From Phenylobacterium sp. (GTDB lineage Bacteria > Pseudomonadota > Alphaproteobacteria > Caulobacterales > Caulobacteraceae), in NCBI RefSeq assembly GCF_030693405.1, contig NZ_JAUYAW010000022.1, positions 1 through 43,888 on the forward strand: 43,888 nucleotides of DNA. The letters run 5' to 3'. The notes under the pieces are model-generated. The model was not told the origin of the DNA, searched no databases, and saw nothing but the letters and a program-made list of their open reading frames with translations. Below, piece by piece: positions 7,583 through 16,200 of this stretch. Position numbers and translations under genes: made by a program. Numbering within the stretch: the first letter of the stretch is position 1; each line of letters opens with the position of its first letter.

Positions 7583-8323
7583 TCACCAGTTCTCCGTCCA
7601 CGGACGAATATCAAGCTCGTGGGTCCAGGCTGAGCGCGCCTGGCGGTGCAGGGCCACATAGGTAGCGGCGATGTCAGCGGGCTTGAGCACACGATCTTCG
7701 GCCAGACGCTGCTCGATGTCGGGCATGTTGGCGCGGCTGAAGACGCCGTCGATGGCCCCGTCCACTACGATGTGGGCCACATGAATCCCCTGAGGTCCCA
7801 GCTCCCGGGCCAGACTCTGGGCGATGGCGCGCAGACCGTGCTTGGCGGCGGCGAAGGCGGCGAATCCCTCGCGCCCCCGCACCGAGGCCGTGGCGCCGGT
7901 GAACAGGATCGTCCCACGCCCCCGGGGCGACATCACCCGGGCAGCCTCGCGGCCGGTGAGGAAGCCCGCGAAACAGGCCATCTCCCAGACCTTGGTGAAG
8001 ACCCGGCTGGTGGTCTCCAGGATCGGGAAGCGGACATTGGCTCCGATATTGAACACCACCACCTCGATCGGGCCGACCTCGGCCTCGATGCGGTCGAACA
8101 GGGCGGCGATCTCCCCCTCCTCCCGGGCGTCGACCCCATAGGCGCGAGCCTGGCCGCCAGCGGCGATGATCTCATCGGCCAGGGCCTGAAGCTGGTCCTC
8201 ATGGCGGGGGCGGCGGGTCACGCAGGCGACGAGGCCCTCGGCGGCGAAGGCCTTGGCGATGGCGCCGCCGACCCCGTCCCCAGCGCCGATGACCACGCAG
8301 GCGCCCTTCGGTTGGTCAGCCAT
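7583..8323 (-). CDS. Short-chain dehydrogenase/reductase with Phe in place of the catalytic Tyr
   Basis: 246 residues, classical SDR size. The NAD(P)-binding motif is GAGDGVGG (13-20), with the N92-IGA motif and Ser147 in GATASVRG. The usual YxxxK is F157-AAA-K161, so the catalytic tyrosine is missing while the lysine remains. I recall a subgroup of SDRs in actinobacteria and proteobacteria with FAxFAxAK at this position, so this may be a subfamily trait rather than decay. Its reaction is unknown, and it may not be a standard alcohol/ketone oxidoreductase. It is the first gene of a unit with the HCCA-isomerase-like gene and diverges from the HxlR regulator, which probably controls it. Confidence 0.85.
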   Translation of the reverse strand: MADQPKGACVVIGAGDGVGGAIAKAFAAEGLVACVTRRPRHEDQLQALADEIIAAGGQARAYGVDAREEGEIAALFDRIEAEVGPIEVVVFNIGANVRFPILETTSRVFTKVWEMACFAGFLTGREAARVMSPRGRGTILFTGATASVRGREGFAAFAAAKHGLRAIAQSLARELGPQGIHVAHIVVDGAIDGVFSRANMPDIEQRLAEDRVLKPADIAATYVALHRQARSAWTHELDIRPWTENW

Positions 8324-8329
8324 GACGAT

Positions 8330-8375
8330 CTCCGTTCAAAATCCGAACTTACGTTCGTATTGAATTCGAACGGAG
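8330..8375. promoter_or_regulatory. Nested palindromes in the SDR/HxlR divergent spacer (predicted HxlR operator)
   Basis: The 90-base spacer holds two centred inverted repeats. The outer is perfect: CTCCGTTC (8330-8337) and GAACGGAG (8368-8375). The inner is CGAAC-TTAC-GTTCG (8344-8357). Further GAAC/GTTC half-sites occur between, and the spacer is AT-richer than its surroundings. HxlR-family regulators bind as dimers to such repeats in divergent promoters. The assignment to this HxlR protein is inference from position. Confidence 0.5.
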
Positions 8376-8413
8376 TCAATCGCATGATCGCCAGGCAGTA
8401 GGAGGCACAGGCG

Positions 8414-8887
8414 ATGAAGTGGGATGATCTGGCGCAGGAGCCCTGTTCGGTGGCCCGGTCCCTGGCGGTGATCGGCGACCGCTGGACCCTGATGATCCTG
8501 CGCGACATCTTCTTGGGCGTCCGCCGCTTCGAGGCCTTCCAGGCCAGGCTCGGCATTTCCCGTAGCATCGTCACCGAGCGGCTCAACCTGCTGGTGGCCG
8601 AGGGCGTGCTGGAGCGCCGCCCCTATCAGGACCGGCCGGTCCGCCACGAGTACCGCCTGACCGACAAGGGTCTCGACCTGCATCCGGTGATCATGGCCAT
8701 CGTCGACTGGGGCGACCGCTACTATGCGGGTGAAGCCGGCCCCCCGATCCTGCGCCGGCACAAGGGATGCGGCTGCGACTTCCACGCCGTGCAGGTCTGT
8801 TCCGAATGCGGCGAACCCGTCACCGCCCGCGACGTGGAGGCGCGGCAAGGTCCCGGCGTGGCCCCAGAGGCCAAGCCGGTCGCCTGA
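8414..8887 (+). CDS. HxlR-family winged-helix transcriptional regulator with C-terminal Cys cluster
   Basis: 157 residues. A winged helix-turn-helix spans about residues 10-105: CSVARSLAVIGDRWTLMILR is the family hallmark, followed by RRFEAFQARLGISRSIVTER and the wing RHEYRLTDKG. The C-terminal part has a Cys-rich piece (HKGCGC, then VCSECGEP) that looks like a small zinc ribbon and occurs in a subset of HxlR proteins. It starts at the ATG at 8414 behind GTAGGAGG. It diverges from the SDR gene across a palindromic spacer, suggesting local and autogenous control. Known HxlR proteins sense aldehydes, quinones or other electrophiles; the ligand here is unknown. It converges on the ABC gene with a gap of only 10 bases. 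Confidence 0.9.
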   Translation: MKWDDLAQEPCSVARSLAVIGDRWTLMILRDIFLGVRRFEAFQARLGISRSIVTERLNLLVAEGVLERRPYQDRPVRHEYRLTDKGLDLHPVIMAIVDWGDRYYAGEAGPPILRRHKGCGCDFHAVQVCSECGEPVTARDVEARQGPGVAPEAKPVA

Positions 8888-8897
8888 GCATCCGCCC

Positions 8898-10781
8898 TCA
8901 GGTTCGCGTGGCGAACTCCGCATCGCCGGTGGCCGCCACCTGGGCGTCGTCGAAGGAGGCGTGGGCCGAGGTGTAGAGCCGGGAATAGAGCCCCTGGTTG
9001 GCCATCAGCACGTCATGGGGTCCCTGCTCCAGGATGTGGCCCTGCTGCAGGACGATGATCTTGTCGGCGTCGCGGATGGTGGCCAGCCGGTGGGCGATGA
9101 CGATGCAAGTGCGCCCTGCGAACAGCACCTTCAGCGCCTTCTGGATCGCCTGTTCGGTGAAGGAGTCGATATTGGCCGTGGCCTCATCGAGGATCAGGAT
9201 CTGCGGGTCGGCGACCAGGGCGCGGGCGAAGGACAACAGCTGCCGCTGGCCCAGCGAAATGTTGCGCCCTCGCTGGCCGAGCTGGGTGTCGTAGCCCTCG
9301 GGCAGACGCATGATGAAGTCGTGGGCCGAGACCGACTTGGCCGCCGAGATCACGTCCTCCCGGGTGGCGCCTTCGGTGTTGTAACGGATGTTCTCCTCGA
9401 TGGTGCCGCTGAACAGGAAGGGCTCCTGCAGCACCATGCCGATATTGCGGCCGAGCGACTCCAGGGTCACGTCGCGCACGTCGCGGCCGCCGATCAGCAC
9501 CTGGCCCTGGTCCACCTCATAGAAGCGGTGGGCGAGCGCAATGATGCTGGTCTTGCCCGAGCCCGTGGGGCCGACCAGAGCGACCACCTGGCGGGGCTGC
9601 ACCTCGAAGCTCACATTGTGCAGGACCGGCCTGGCCGGGTCATACCCGAACGTGACATCGCGGAATTCCACCGTCGGCTCGAAGTCGGCCAGGGGCTCTG
9701 CGCCTACCTTATCGACGATGGTCACCGGCACATCCAGCACCTCGAAGATGCGATGACCGGCCGCCATGGCCCTCTGCATGATGGTGTACTGCATGGACAG
9801 CATGCGGACCGGATCGAAGAAGCGCTGCACATAGAAGATGAAGGCGACCATGACTCCCACATCCAGGCGTCCGCCCAGGACGGCGTTACCGCCGACCACG
9901 ATGACGATGCCCATGGCCAGGCCGGTCAGGACGTCGACCGTGGGGACCATCACCTGGGTCATGGCCGCCGAACCGTTCTGGGCGGTCATGTTCTCCCGGG
10001 CCTTCTCCTCATAGAGCTTGAAGTTCATCGCCTCGCGACGGCTCTCCTGGACCGTGCGGACGCCTTGGATGTTCTCGGCCAGCGCGCTGTTGGCGGTGGA
10101 CGAGGCGTCACGGGCCTCGCGGAAGGTCTTCTTGGAGAAGGGCAGCCAGATGGCCCGGACCACGATCAGGGCCGGGATCACGGTGAGGGTCAGCAGGCCC
10201 AGCTGCAGGTCCATGCTGAGCAGGGCGACCGTGATGCCGATCAGCAGGGCGATGTCGCCGACCGCGCCGGTGGTGCTCTCCAGGAACTCCTGCAGGGCGT
10301 TCACGTCGCCCTGCAGCCTGGCCATGATCCGGCCCACATGGGTCTTGTCCATGAAGGACAGGGACACGTCCTGGAAGTGGCTGAACATGGAACGGCGGAC
10401 GTCGAAGATGACCCGCTGGGCCAGCCGCGAACTCATCCACTGTTCGAGGAAGAAGGCGGCCGCATTCAGGATCACCACGCCGACGAAGATGGCGATGATG
10501 GTGTCCAGGCGGTCGTCGTCGCCGCCGCCGACCGCGGCGTTCACCGCCTGGCCGATCATGTAGGGGATGGCGATGGCCGTGGCCGCCGAAATCAGCACGG
10601 AAATCTGTGCGCCGATGACGAAGGCCTTGTGCGGCTTCAGATAGTGGACGAAGCGGCCGAGGATTTTCGGATTGATCGAAGCGAAGATCTCCTCAGCGTC
10701 GTCGCTGCCGAGGGTGGCCCTGGCCTTCCGGGGCGTCTGGGAGGCGACGTCATTCCCACGGTCGAAGACGAAATCGCTCAT
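8898..10781 (-). CDS. ABC exporter half-transporter with canonical Walker B and altered signature motif
   Basis: 627 residues: six transmembrane helices (about 50-340) fused to an ATPase domain (about 365-600), the MsbA/multidrug exporter layout. Walker A is GPTGSGKT (404-411) and Walker B is ILILDE with catalytic Glu533. The D-loop reads ANID, and IVIAHR is the H-loop. The ABC signature is ISLGQ (508-512) instead of LSGGQ. Its start overlaps the stop of the preceding ABC gene by four bases (ATGA), so the two are translated together. The pair fits a heterodimeric exporter in which this subunit supplies the competent catalytic glutamate. The substrate is not predictable; lipid or drug export are the usual possibilities. 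Confidence 0.9.
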   Translation of the reverse strand: MSDFVFDRGNDVASQTPRKARATLGSDDAEEIFASINPKILGRFVHYLKPHKAFVIGAQISVLISAATAIAIPYMIGQAVNAAVGGGDDDRLDTIIAIFVGVVILNAAAFFLEQWMSSRLAQRVIFDVRRSMFSHFQDVSLSFMDKTHVGRIMARLQGDVNALQEFLESTTGAVGDIALLIGITVALLSMDLQLGLLTLTVIPALIVVRAIWLPFSKKTFREARDASSTANSALAENIQGVRTVQESRREAMNFKLYEEKARENMTAQNGSAAMTQVMVPTVDVLTGLAMGIVIVVGGNAVLGGRLDVGVMVAFIFYVQRFFDPVRMLSMQYTIMQRAMAAGHRIFEVLDVPVTIVDKVGAEPLADFEPTVEFRDVTFGYDPARPVLHNVSFEVQPRQVVALVGPTGSGKTSIIALAHRFYEVDQGQVLIGGRDVRDVTLESLGRNIGMVLQEPFLFSGTIEENIRYNTEGATREDVISAAKSVSAHDFIMRLPEGYDTQLGQRGRNISLGQRQLLSFARALVADPQILILDEATANIDSFTEQAIQKALKVLFAGRTCIVIAHRLATIRDADKIIVLQQGHILEQGPHDVLMANQGLYSRLYTSAHASFDDAQVAATGDAEFATRT

Positions 10782-12679
10782 GCCCGCACCCCTTCAGTCT
10801 GACTGGAGGCAGGCGCCTCGGCCGGTAAATCCGGCGGCAGGTCCTCGGATAATCCACCCCCGTCGGCGCGGGTCTGCAGGGCATAGAGCTCAGCATAGAC
10901 GCCGCCGGCCGCCACCAGGCTCTGGTGGTCGCCGCGCTCCACCACACGGCCCTCGTCCAGCACGATGATCTGGTCGGCATGCATCAGTGAAGACAGGCGG
11001 TGGGCGATGATCACCGTGGCCTTGGCCTTGGTGGCGCTGGCCAGGGCGTCGCGGACCTTGCGCTCGGTGACCGCGTCGATGGCGGCGGTGGAGTCATCGA
11101 AGATGATGACGCCAGGGCCCGGCACCACGCCGCGGGCGATAGACATCCGCTGGCGCTGGCCGCCGGACAGGGCCACGCCCCGCTCGCCCACCCGGGTCGT
11201 GTAGCCGCTGGGTAGGCCGGCGATATAGTCGTGCAGCTGGGCGGTGCGGGCGGCGCCGACGATGCGGTCCTCCTCGGCCCAGGGATCGGCATAGGCGACG
11301 TTGTTGGTGACCGTGGTGTCGAACAGGAAGGCCTCCTGCTGCACCAGGCCGATATATTCCCGCAGGGAGGCCAGGCTGACCTCGCGGATGTCCTGGCCAT
11401 CGATGGTGATCCTGCCGCCAGTGACGTCGTAGAAGCGGGGGATCAGGTTGGCGATGGTCGACTTGCCGCTGCCCGGCGCGCCGACGACGCCCAGGGTCTG
11501 GCCGGGCCGGACCTCGAAGCTGACATCGCTGAGCACCGGGCGGCCCTCGTCATAGGAAAAGTCCACATGCTCGAAGCGCAGGATCCCTTGGGTCGGCGCC
11601 AGCCGCTGGGCGCCGGGCGCATCGGCGATCTCGGGCTCCAGGTCGAGCACCTCAAACACCCGGCCGCCGGACGAGGTGGCCCGCGCAGCCGAGGCGAAGA
11701 TCATGGCGATCTGCCGGATCGGGGCCTGCAACAGGGTCATGTAGGTGAGGAATTCGGTGAGCCGGCCCACCGACATGGCGCCGGCGATCACCTGATGGCC
11801 GCCATACCAGAGCAGCAGGGCCATGGAGCCGTAATAGCTGAGCGTCATGGCGGTGATGGCGCGGAAGCGCAGGGTAATGCGCTTGAACGAATACTGCAGG
11901 GCGTTGTCGGCGGCGACGTCGAATTTGGCCATCTCGAAGGCCTTGGCCGAGAAGGCGCGCACCACCCGGATGCCCTGGAGGTTCTCCTCCATGGTCAGCG
12001 TCAGGACCGACATCAGCTGCTGGACCCGCAGCCAGGTCACCCGCAGCAGAAAGCCCATCCGCGCCAGGAACCAGCCGGCGATCGGCACGAAGGCCAGCGC
12101 CAGGAAGGCCATGGTCACGTCGGTGGAGAACATCATGAAGGCCGAGACCGACAGCAGCATGACGAGCGTCAGGGTCTGCATCATCCCGCCCTGGATGAAG
12201 GCTCGCGTCCCCTCCAGGTCCAGCATGCCCCGGGTCACCAGGTCGCCGGAGTGGATCTTGTCGTGGAAGCCGAAGGACAGGCGCTGAAGCTGCTGAAAAA
12301 AGGCGAGCCGCAGGTCATAGGCCACAAGCTGGCTGACCTTTTCGGCCACATAGCCGCCATAGCCGGTAAGCAGGCCGCGCAGGCTGGCCGCCCCCAGCAC
12401 CAGCAGGGCGGTGGTCATCAGGGCGCGCTGAACCTCATCGACGCTGGCGTTCTCGCTGGCCAGCAGCAGATGGGCCTGGTCCACCGCCTGGCCAAACAGC
12501 CGCGGCAGGGTCAGGCTGAACAGGGCCGCGCCGATGGAGCAGCCGACAGCCAGGGCCACCAGGCCCGGATAGCGCAGGGCCAGCCCCATGATTCTGCGCA
12601 GGACCCGGGGCATAGCCGAGACGTCAATCGACACAGAATCCGCCGCCGCATCCCTGGGGGAGGGGCGTGAATCACTCAT
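10778..12679 (-). CDS. ABC exporter half-transporter with degenerate Walker B (Asp for Glu)
   Basis: 633 residues: membrane domain at about 35-330 and ATPase domain at about 365-600. Walker A is GAPGSGKS (400-407), the signature is canonical LSGGQ (504-508), and Walker B reads VIIFDD, so Asp529 stands where the catalytic glutamate should be. This substitution defines the degenerate-site subunit of heterodimeric exporters of the TM287/288 and BmrCD type. An N-terminal extension of about 25 residues precedes the first helix. The start at 12679 has no strong ribosome site. First gene of a two-gene operon with the downstream half-transporter. Confidence 0.9.
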   Translation of the reverse strand: MSDSRPSPRDAAADSVSIDVSAMPRVLRRIMGLALRYPGLVALAVGCSIGAALFSLTLPRLFGQAVDQAHLLLASENASVDEVQRALMTTALLVLGAASLRGLLTGYGGYVAEKVSQLVAYDLRLAFFQQLQRLSFGFHDKIHSGDLVTRGMLDLEGTRAFIQGGMMQTLTLVMLLSVSAFMMFSTDVTMAFLALAFVPIAGWFLARMGFLLRVTWLRVQQLMSVLTLTMEENLQGIRVVRAFSAKAFEMAKFDVAADNALQYSFKRITLRFRAITAMTLSYYGSMALLLWYGGHQVIAGAMSVGRLTEFLTYMTLLQAPIRQIAMIFASAARATSSGGRVFEVLDLEPEIADAPGAQRLAPTQGILRFEHVDFSYDEGRPVLSDVSFEVRPGQTLGVVGAPGSGKSTIANLIPRFYDVTGGRITIDGQDIREVSLASLREYIGLVQQEAFLFDTTVTNNVAYADPWAEEDRIVGAARTAQLHDYIAGLPSGYTTRVGERGVALSGGQRQRMSIARGVVPGPGVIIFDDSTAAIDAVTERKVRDALASATKAKATVIIAHRLSSLMHADQIIVLDEGRVVERGDHQSLVAAGGVYAELYALQTRADGGGLSEDLPPDLPAEAPASSQTEGVRA

Positions 12680-12823
12680 CTGAAAATGTCCAATCTTGGT
12701 ATGACGCCATCATGCGGCGCCACCAGGGGTCGCGCCACCGTCTTTTGACGCCGCCGCCAAATAGTCCGTCTGCGTGACATCCGTCCGCGCCTCGGGGCGC
12801 CGATCGACCAGACAACCTTGGCC

Positions 12824-13618
12824 TCAGGCCGGCAGGGGCTCCGCCTTTGGCGCCACGGTCACCGGCATGATGGGCGGGGTCGGCCGCGGCCGCAGCCGTT
12901 CGCCCTTCAGCCAGATCTTCAGGGCCTCCCAGTGGATGGCGCCCATGACGCCCAGGGTCATCCAGGGATGAGCGAGCCAAGCCGAAAGGAGGGCGCGGTC
13001 GGTCAAGGGGCGGCGGGTCCCGGCGAAACTGGCCGAGAGCAGGGCGCCCTCCCCGTCAGACACCTCGATGCTGACGGCGACCTTCTCGCCGGGGGGGCGG
13101 AGGGTGAAGGCGTAGGTCAGGTCCATGTCCATGAAGGGGGAGACATAGAAGCCCTTGTCGACGGCCTGGCGGACCACCTCGCCTGGCCGGGTGTCCGGGG
13201 CGGGGATCAGATAGCTGTGCCGGTCGCCGAATGTGTTGTTGACCTCATAGAGGATGGCGCTGAGCGCCCCATCGGCGCGGTGACAGAAATACACGCTCAA
13301 GGGGTTGAACACGCCCCCCAGCACCCGGGGCATGCAGAGCAGGCGGACGGGTCCGCCGGTCTCCAGCCCCGCGGCCTGGAGATGGGCCTCCACCTGGGCC
13401 TTGAGCGGGCGGGGCGAGCCGTCCCCGTGGTCGCGACTGTGAAAGCTGAACAGACCGGGGCTGTCGAAGCCGAACAGCCGAAGACCCCGGGCGAGGCCTG
13501 GTCCCTCGTCCAGGTCCACCAGCAGCATGAAGATGCGGTAGCGCAGGGCGTGCGCCCTGGGCCGCGTGCGGGCGTGCAGGACCAGCCCCGGATAGAGGCC
13601 CGAGGCTGGAGGGCTCAC
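12824..13618 (-). CDS. DUF1365 family protein
   Basis: 264 residues. DUF1365 hallmarks are GLVLHARTRPRAHALRYRIF at the N-terminus, LFGFDSPGLFSFHSRDHGDG in the first third, and GGVFNPLSVYFCHRADG followed by YEVNNTFGDRHSY in the middle. The family has no settled biochemical activity, but it is repeatedly found with an FAD-dependent oxidoreductase and a cyclopropane-fatty-acid-synthase-like methyltransferase, as here. It starts with GTG, overlapping the stop of the FAD gene as GTGA, so translation is coupled. A part in modifying membrane fatty acids is inferred from this context. Confidence 0.9.
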   Translation of the reverse strand: MSPPASGLYPGLVLHARTRPRAHALRYRIFMLLVDLDEGPGLARGLRLFGFDSPGLFSFHSRDHGDGSPRPLKAQVEAHLQAAGLETGGPVRLLCMPRVLGGVFNPLSVYFCHRADGALSAILYEVNNTFGDRHSYLIPAPDTRPGEVVRQAVDKGFYVSPFMDMDLTYAFTLRPPGEKVAVSIEVSDGEGALLSASFAGTRRPLTDRALLSAWLAHPWMTLGVMGAIHWEALKIWLKGERLRPRPTPPIMPVTVAPKAEPLPA

Positions 13619-14964
13619 GCGGCGGCCTCGGCGGGCGCAGGCGTCAGGGCCGGACGCAGGCGGATGCGCCCCGACTCGCCCTCCACCGACCAGGGGCGGC
13701 GCACCCCGCCGAGCTGCTCGGCCACCGCCAGGCCCGACTGCAGCCCGTCCTCATGGAAGCCGTGGCCGAAATAGGAGCCGCAGAACCAGGTGCGGTTGGC
13801 GCCCTGCAGGGACCAGAGCTCATCCTGGGCGGCCAGGGCGCCGGCGTCGAACAGGGGGTGCTCGTAGACCTCGGTGCGGATCACCGCCTCCGGCGCGATC
13901 TCCCGGTTGGGGTTGAGGGTGACGAACAGCTCCGGTTGGGCCGGCAGGCTCTGCAGCTTGTTCATCCAGTAGGTGACGCAGCCCTCCTCGGCCGAACCCC
14001 GACGACCCAGATGGTTCCAGCTGGTCCAGGCGGCCCGGCGGCGGGGCATCAGGGCGCGATCGGTGTGCAGGACCGTCAGATTGCGGCTGTAGCGGAAGGC
14101 CGAGAGCAGGCGGGTCTCCTCCGCGCCGGGATCTTCCAGCAGAGCCAGCGCCTGGTCGCCGTGGGTGGCGATCACCACCTCGTCGAACCGCTCGACCTGA
14201 CCGTTGGCCAGGCGCAGATCAACGCCGCCGGCCTCGCGCCGGACCCCGACTACGCGGACGCCGGTGCGCGCCTCGCCCTGAAAGGCTGCGGCCAGACGCG
14301 ACACATAGGTGCGGCTGCCGCCTTCCACCGTGCGCCAGAGGCCGCGGCCGAAGATGCTCATCATGCCGTGGTTCTGGAAGAAGCGGATCAGAGCAGCGGC
14401 GGGATAGGCGCCGATGGCGCCGAGCGGCGTCGACCAGATGGCCGCAGCCTGGGGCAGCAGATGGTCGTCCCGGAAGGCCTGGCTGTAACCCTTGTCGCGC
14501 AGATAGTCGTCGAGGCTGGTGAGCGGCGCCTCAAGCGCCTCAAGGTCCCGCGGCGCCTGGCGATAGAAGCGGGTCACGTCCCTTAGCATCCGCCAGTAGC
14601 GGGGGCTGAACAGATTGCCCAGCTGGGCGAACAGGGCTTGGGATGAGTACTCGAACGCCCCATCGTCCAGGGAGACGCTGAGCGCCATGTCCGCATCGAG
14701 GGTGGGCACGCCGAGGTGCTTCAGCAGGGCGGTGAAGTTCGGATAGTTGTCCTCGTTATAGACGATGAAGCCGGTGTCCACCGGCACGATCCCGTCCGGT
14801 CCCCCTGGCGCCTCGACCGTGTTGGCGTGGCCCCCCAGGCGGCCGTCGCCCTCGAACAGGGTGACATGATGGCGCGTGCTGAGCAGCCAGGCCGCCGAAA
14901 GACCCGCGACTCCGGCGCCGATCACGGCGATCCGCAACGGCCTGGAACTGTTGTCTGCGCCCAC
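13615..14964 (-). CDS. FAD-dependent NAD(P)/amine-oxidase-like protein of the fatty-acid modification cluster
   Basis: 449 residues. The N-terminal Rossmann dinucleotide-binding motif is VIGAGVAGLSAAWLL, followed by the ThDP-like HVTLFEGDGRLGGHANTV typical of the amine oxidase/phytoene desaturase fold. A C-terminal FAD-contact region ends WFCGSYFGHGFHEDGLQSGL. The GTG start at 14964 is well placed behind AAGGAGTTCCC. It is co-transcribed with DUF1365 and divergent from the CFA-synthase-like gene; this neighbourhood is conserved in many proteobacteria. Relatives take part in oxidation or desaturation of acyl chains on membrane lipids. In Rhodobacter, genes of this sort are linked to methylated and furan fatty acids, but which member does what I cannot map with certainty. 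Confidence 0.87.
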   Translation of the reverse strand: MGADNSSRPLRIAVIGAGVAGLSAAWLLSTRHHVTLFEGDGRLGGHANTVEAPGGPDGIVPVDTGFIVYNEDNYPNFTALLKHLGVPTLDADMALSVSLDDGAFEYSSQALFAQLGNLFSPRYWRMLRDVTRFYRQAPRDLEALEAPLTSLDDYLRDKGYSQAFRDDHLLPQAAAIWSTPLGAIGAYPAAALIRFFQNHGMMSIFGRGLWRTVEGGSRTYVSRLAAAFQGEARTGVRVVGVRREAGGVDLRLANGQVERFDEVVIATHGDQALALLEDPGAEETRLLSAFRYSRNLTVLHTDRALMPRRRAAWTSWNHLGRRGSAEEGCVTYWMNKLQSLPAQPELFVTLNPNREIAPEAVIRTEVYEHPLFDAGALAAQDELWSLQGANRTWFCGSYFGHGFHEDGLQSGLAVAEQLGGVRRPWSVEGESGRIRLRPALTPAPAEAAA

Positions 14965-15157
14965 GGGAACTCCTTAGCTATGAGGATTGGTCAGACCGCC
15001 GCCCCACCGGCGCCGACCTCAAGCTGTACGGGGCGAGTGCGCGGCCGGATGCAGCCAGGCCGACGCATCCGAACCCTCCAGACTCGCGTAACCAGACTGT
15101 CGGACATCAGAACATCCGTCGACCCGCATGCGTCACGTAAGAAGGAACGCCGCCTCC

Positions 15158-16186
15158 ATGAGCTTTATCGGTTCGGCCATCCAGGCCTTTGAAGGGGCGC
15201 CGGCGCCCGACCTCATGCGTCGGGCCGCCATTGAGCTGCTGGTGGCCAACGCCCGGCGGCAACTGGGCAAGGCCGGCCCCGAAGCCGAGGCCGCCTTCGC
15301 CCGGGAGATGGCCGTGCGCCCGATCGCCGAACACACCACCGCGGCCAATGAGCAGCACTATGAGCTGCCGGCGGCCTTCTTCCAGAAGGTGCTGGGCCCG
15401 CAGCTGAAATACTCCAGCAGCCTCTATGATCCCGGCGTCGAGGATCTGGCCGCCGCCGAGGAGAACGCGCTTTCCGAAACCGCCGAGCACGCCGGTCTGG
15501 CTGACGGGCAGGAGATCCTGGAGCTGGGCTGTGGCTGGGGATCTCTGACCCTGTGGATGGCCCGCGCCCTGCCGGGCGCGAAGATCACCGCTGTGTCTAA
15601 CTCCGCGAGCCAGGGGGCCTATATCCGGGAACAGGCCAGGGCCGCGGGCCTGACCAATGTGACAGTGCTCACCGCCGACATGAACACCTTCGAAGCGCCG
15701 GGGCGATTCGACCGCGTGGTCTCGGTGGAGATGTTCGAGCACATGGCCAACTGGCGCGCCCTGCTTGGCCAGGTTCGCGGCTGGCTGAAGCCCGATGGCC
15801 GGGCCTTCATCCACGTCTTCACCCACCGCACCACCCCCTACCGGTTTGATGTGGACGACGAGTCCGACTGGATCGGCCAGCACTTCTTCTCTGGCGGCGT
15901 CATGCCGAGCCACGGCCTGATGGCGCAGTTCCCGGACCTCTTCGAGGTGGAGGCCGACTGGCGATGGTCGGGGCGCCACTACGAGCGCACCGCGCTCGAC
16001 TGGCTGGCCAATTTCGACCGCAACGACGCGGCCATCCGTAGCGTTCTGCGGGAGGTCTATGGCGACACGGCCCCCCTTTGGCGGCGGCGCTGGCGGCTGT
16101 TCTTCCTGGCGACGGCGGGTCTGTTCGGCCACCGTGCCGGCGAGGAGTGGGGCGTCAGCCACTACCGTCTCAAGCCGGTCCCCTGA
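15158..16186 (+). CDS. Cyclopropane-fatty-acid synthase-like SAM methyltransferase
   Basis: 342 residues from the ATG at 15158 behind AAGGAACG; an earlier in-frame ATG at 15128 has no ribosome site. The SAM-binding motif is LELGCGWG (121-128). LKYSSSLYDPG upstream and EMFEHM plus FIHVFTHRTTPYRF downstream are characteristic of the CFA synthase superfamily. These enzymes add a methylene or methyl group across the double bond of phospholipid acyl chains at the membrane surface. At about 340 residues it is shorter than E. coli Cfa (about 380) and belongs to the class that pairs with the FAD oxidoreductase and DUF1365. It may therefore make a methylated unsaturated chain rather than a cyclopropane. 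It is 14 bases from the DUF2177 gene. Confidence 0.87.
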   Translation: MSFIGSAIQAFEGAPAPDLMRRAAIELLVANARRQLGKAGPEAEAAFAREMAVRPIAEHTTAANEQHYELPAAFFQKVLGPQLKYSSSLYDPGVEDLAAAEENALSETAEHAGLADGQEILELGCGWGSLTLWMARALPGAKITAVSNSASQGAYIREQARAAGLTNVTVLTADMNTFEAPGRFDRVVSVEMFEHMANWRALLGQVRGWLKPDGRAFIHVFTHRTTPYRFDVDDESDWIGQHFFSGGVMPSHGLMAQFPDLFEVEADWRWSGRHYERTALDWLANFDRNDAAIRSVLREVYGDTAPLWRRRWRLFFLATAGLFGHRAGEEWGVSHYRLKPVP

Positions 16187-16200
16187 AGGAATAGGATCCC

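Noticed and set aside
12670..12712. A 13-codon reading frame (MMASYQDWTFSDE) ending across the start of the upstream ABC gene, considered as a leader peptide
   Set aside because: No clear ribosome site and no hairpin alternatives visible; stop-start overlap alone is weak evidence.
14965..15157. Search for an extracytoplasmic sigma factor promoter in the divergent lipid-cluster spacer
   Set aside because: I could not find a convincing pair of elements at proper spacing; nothing reported as a promoter.
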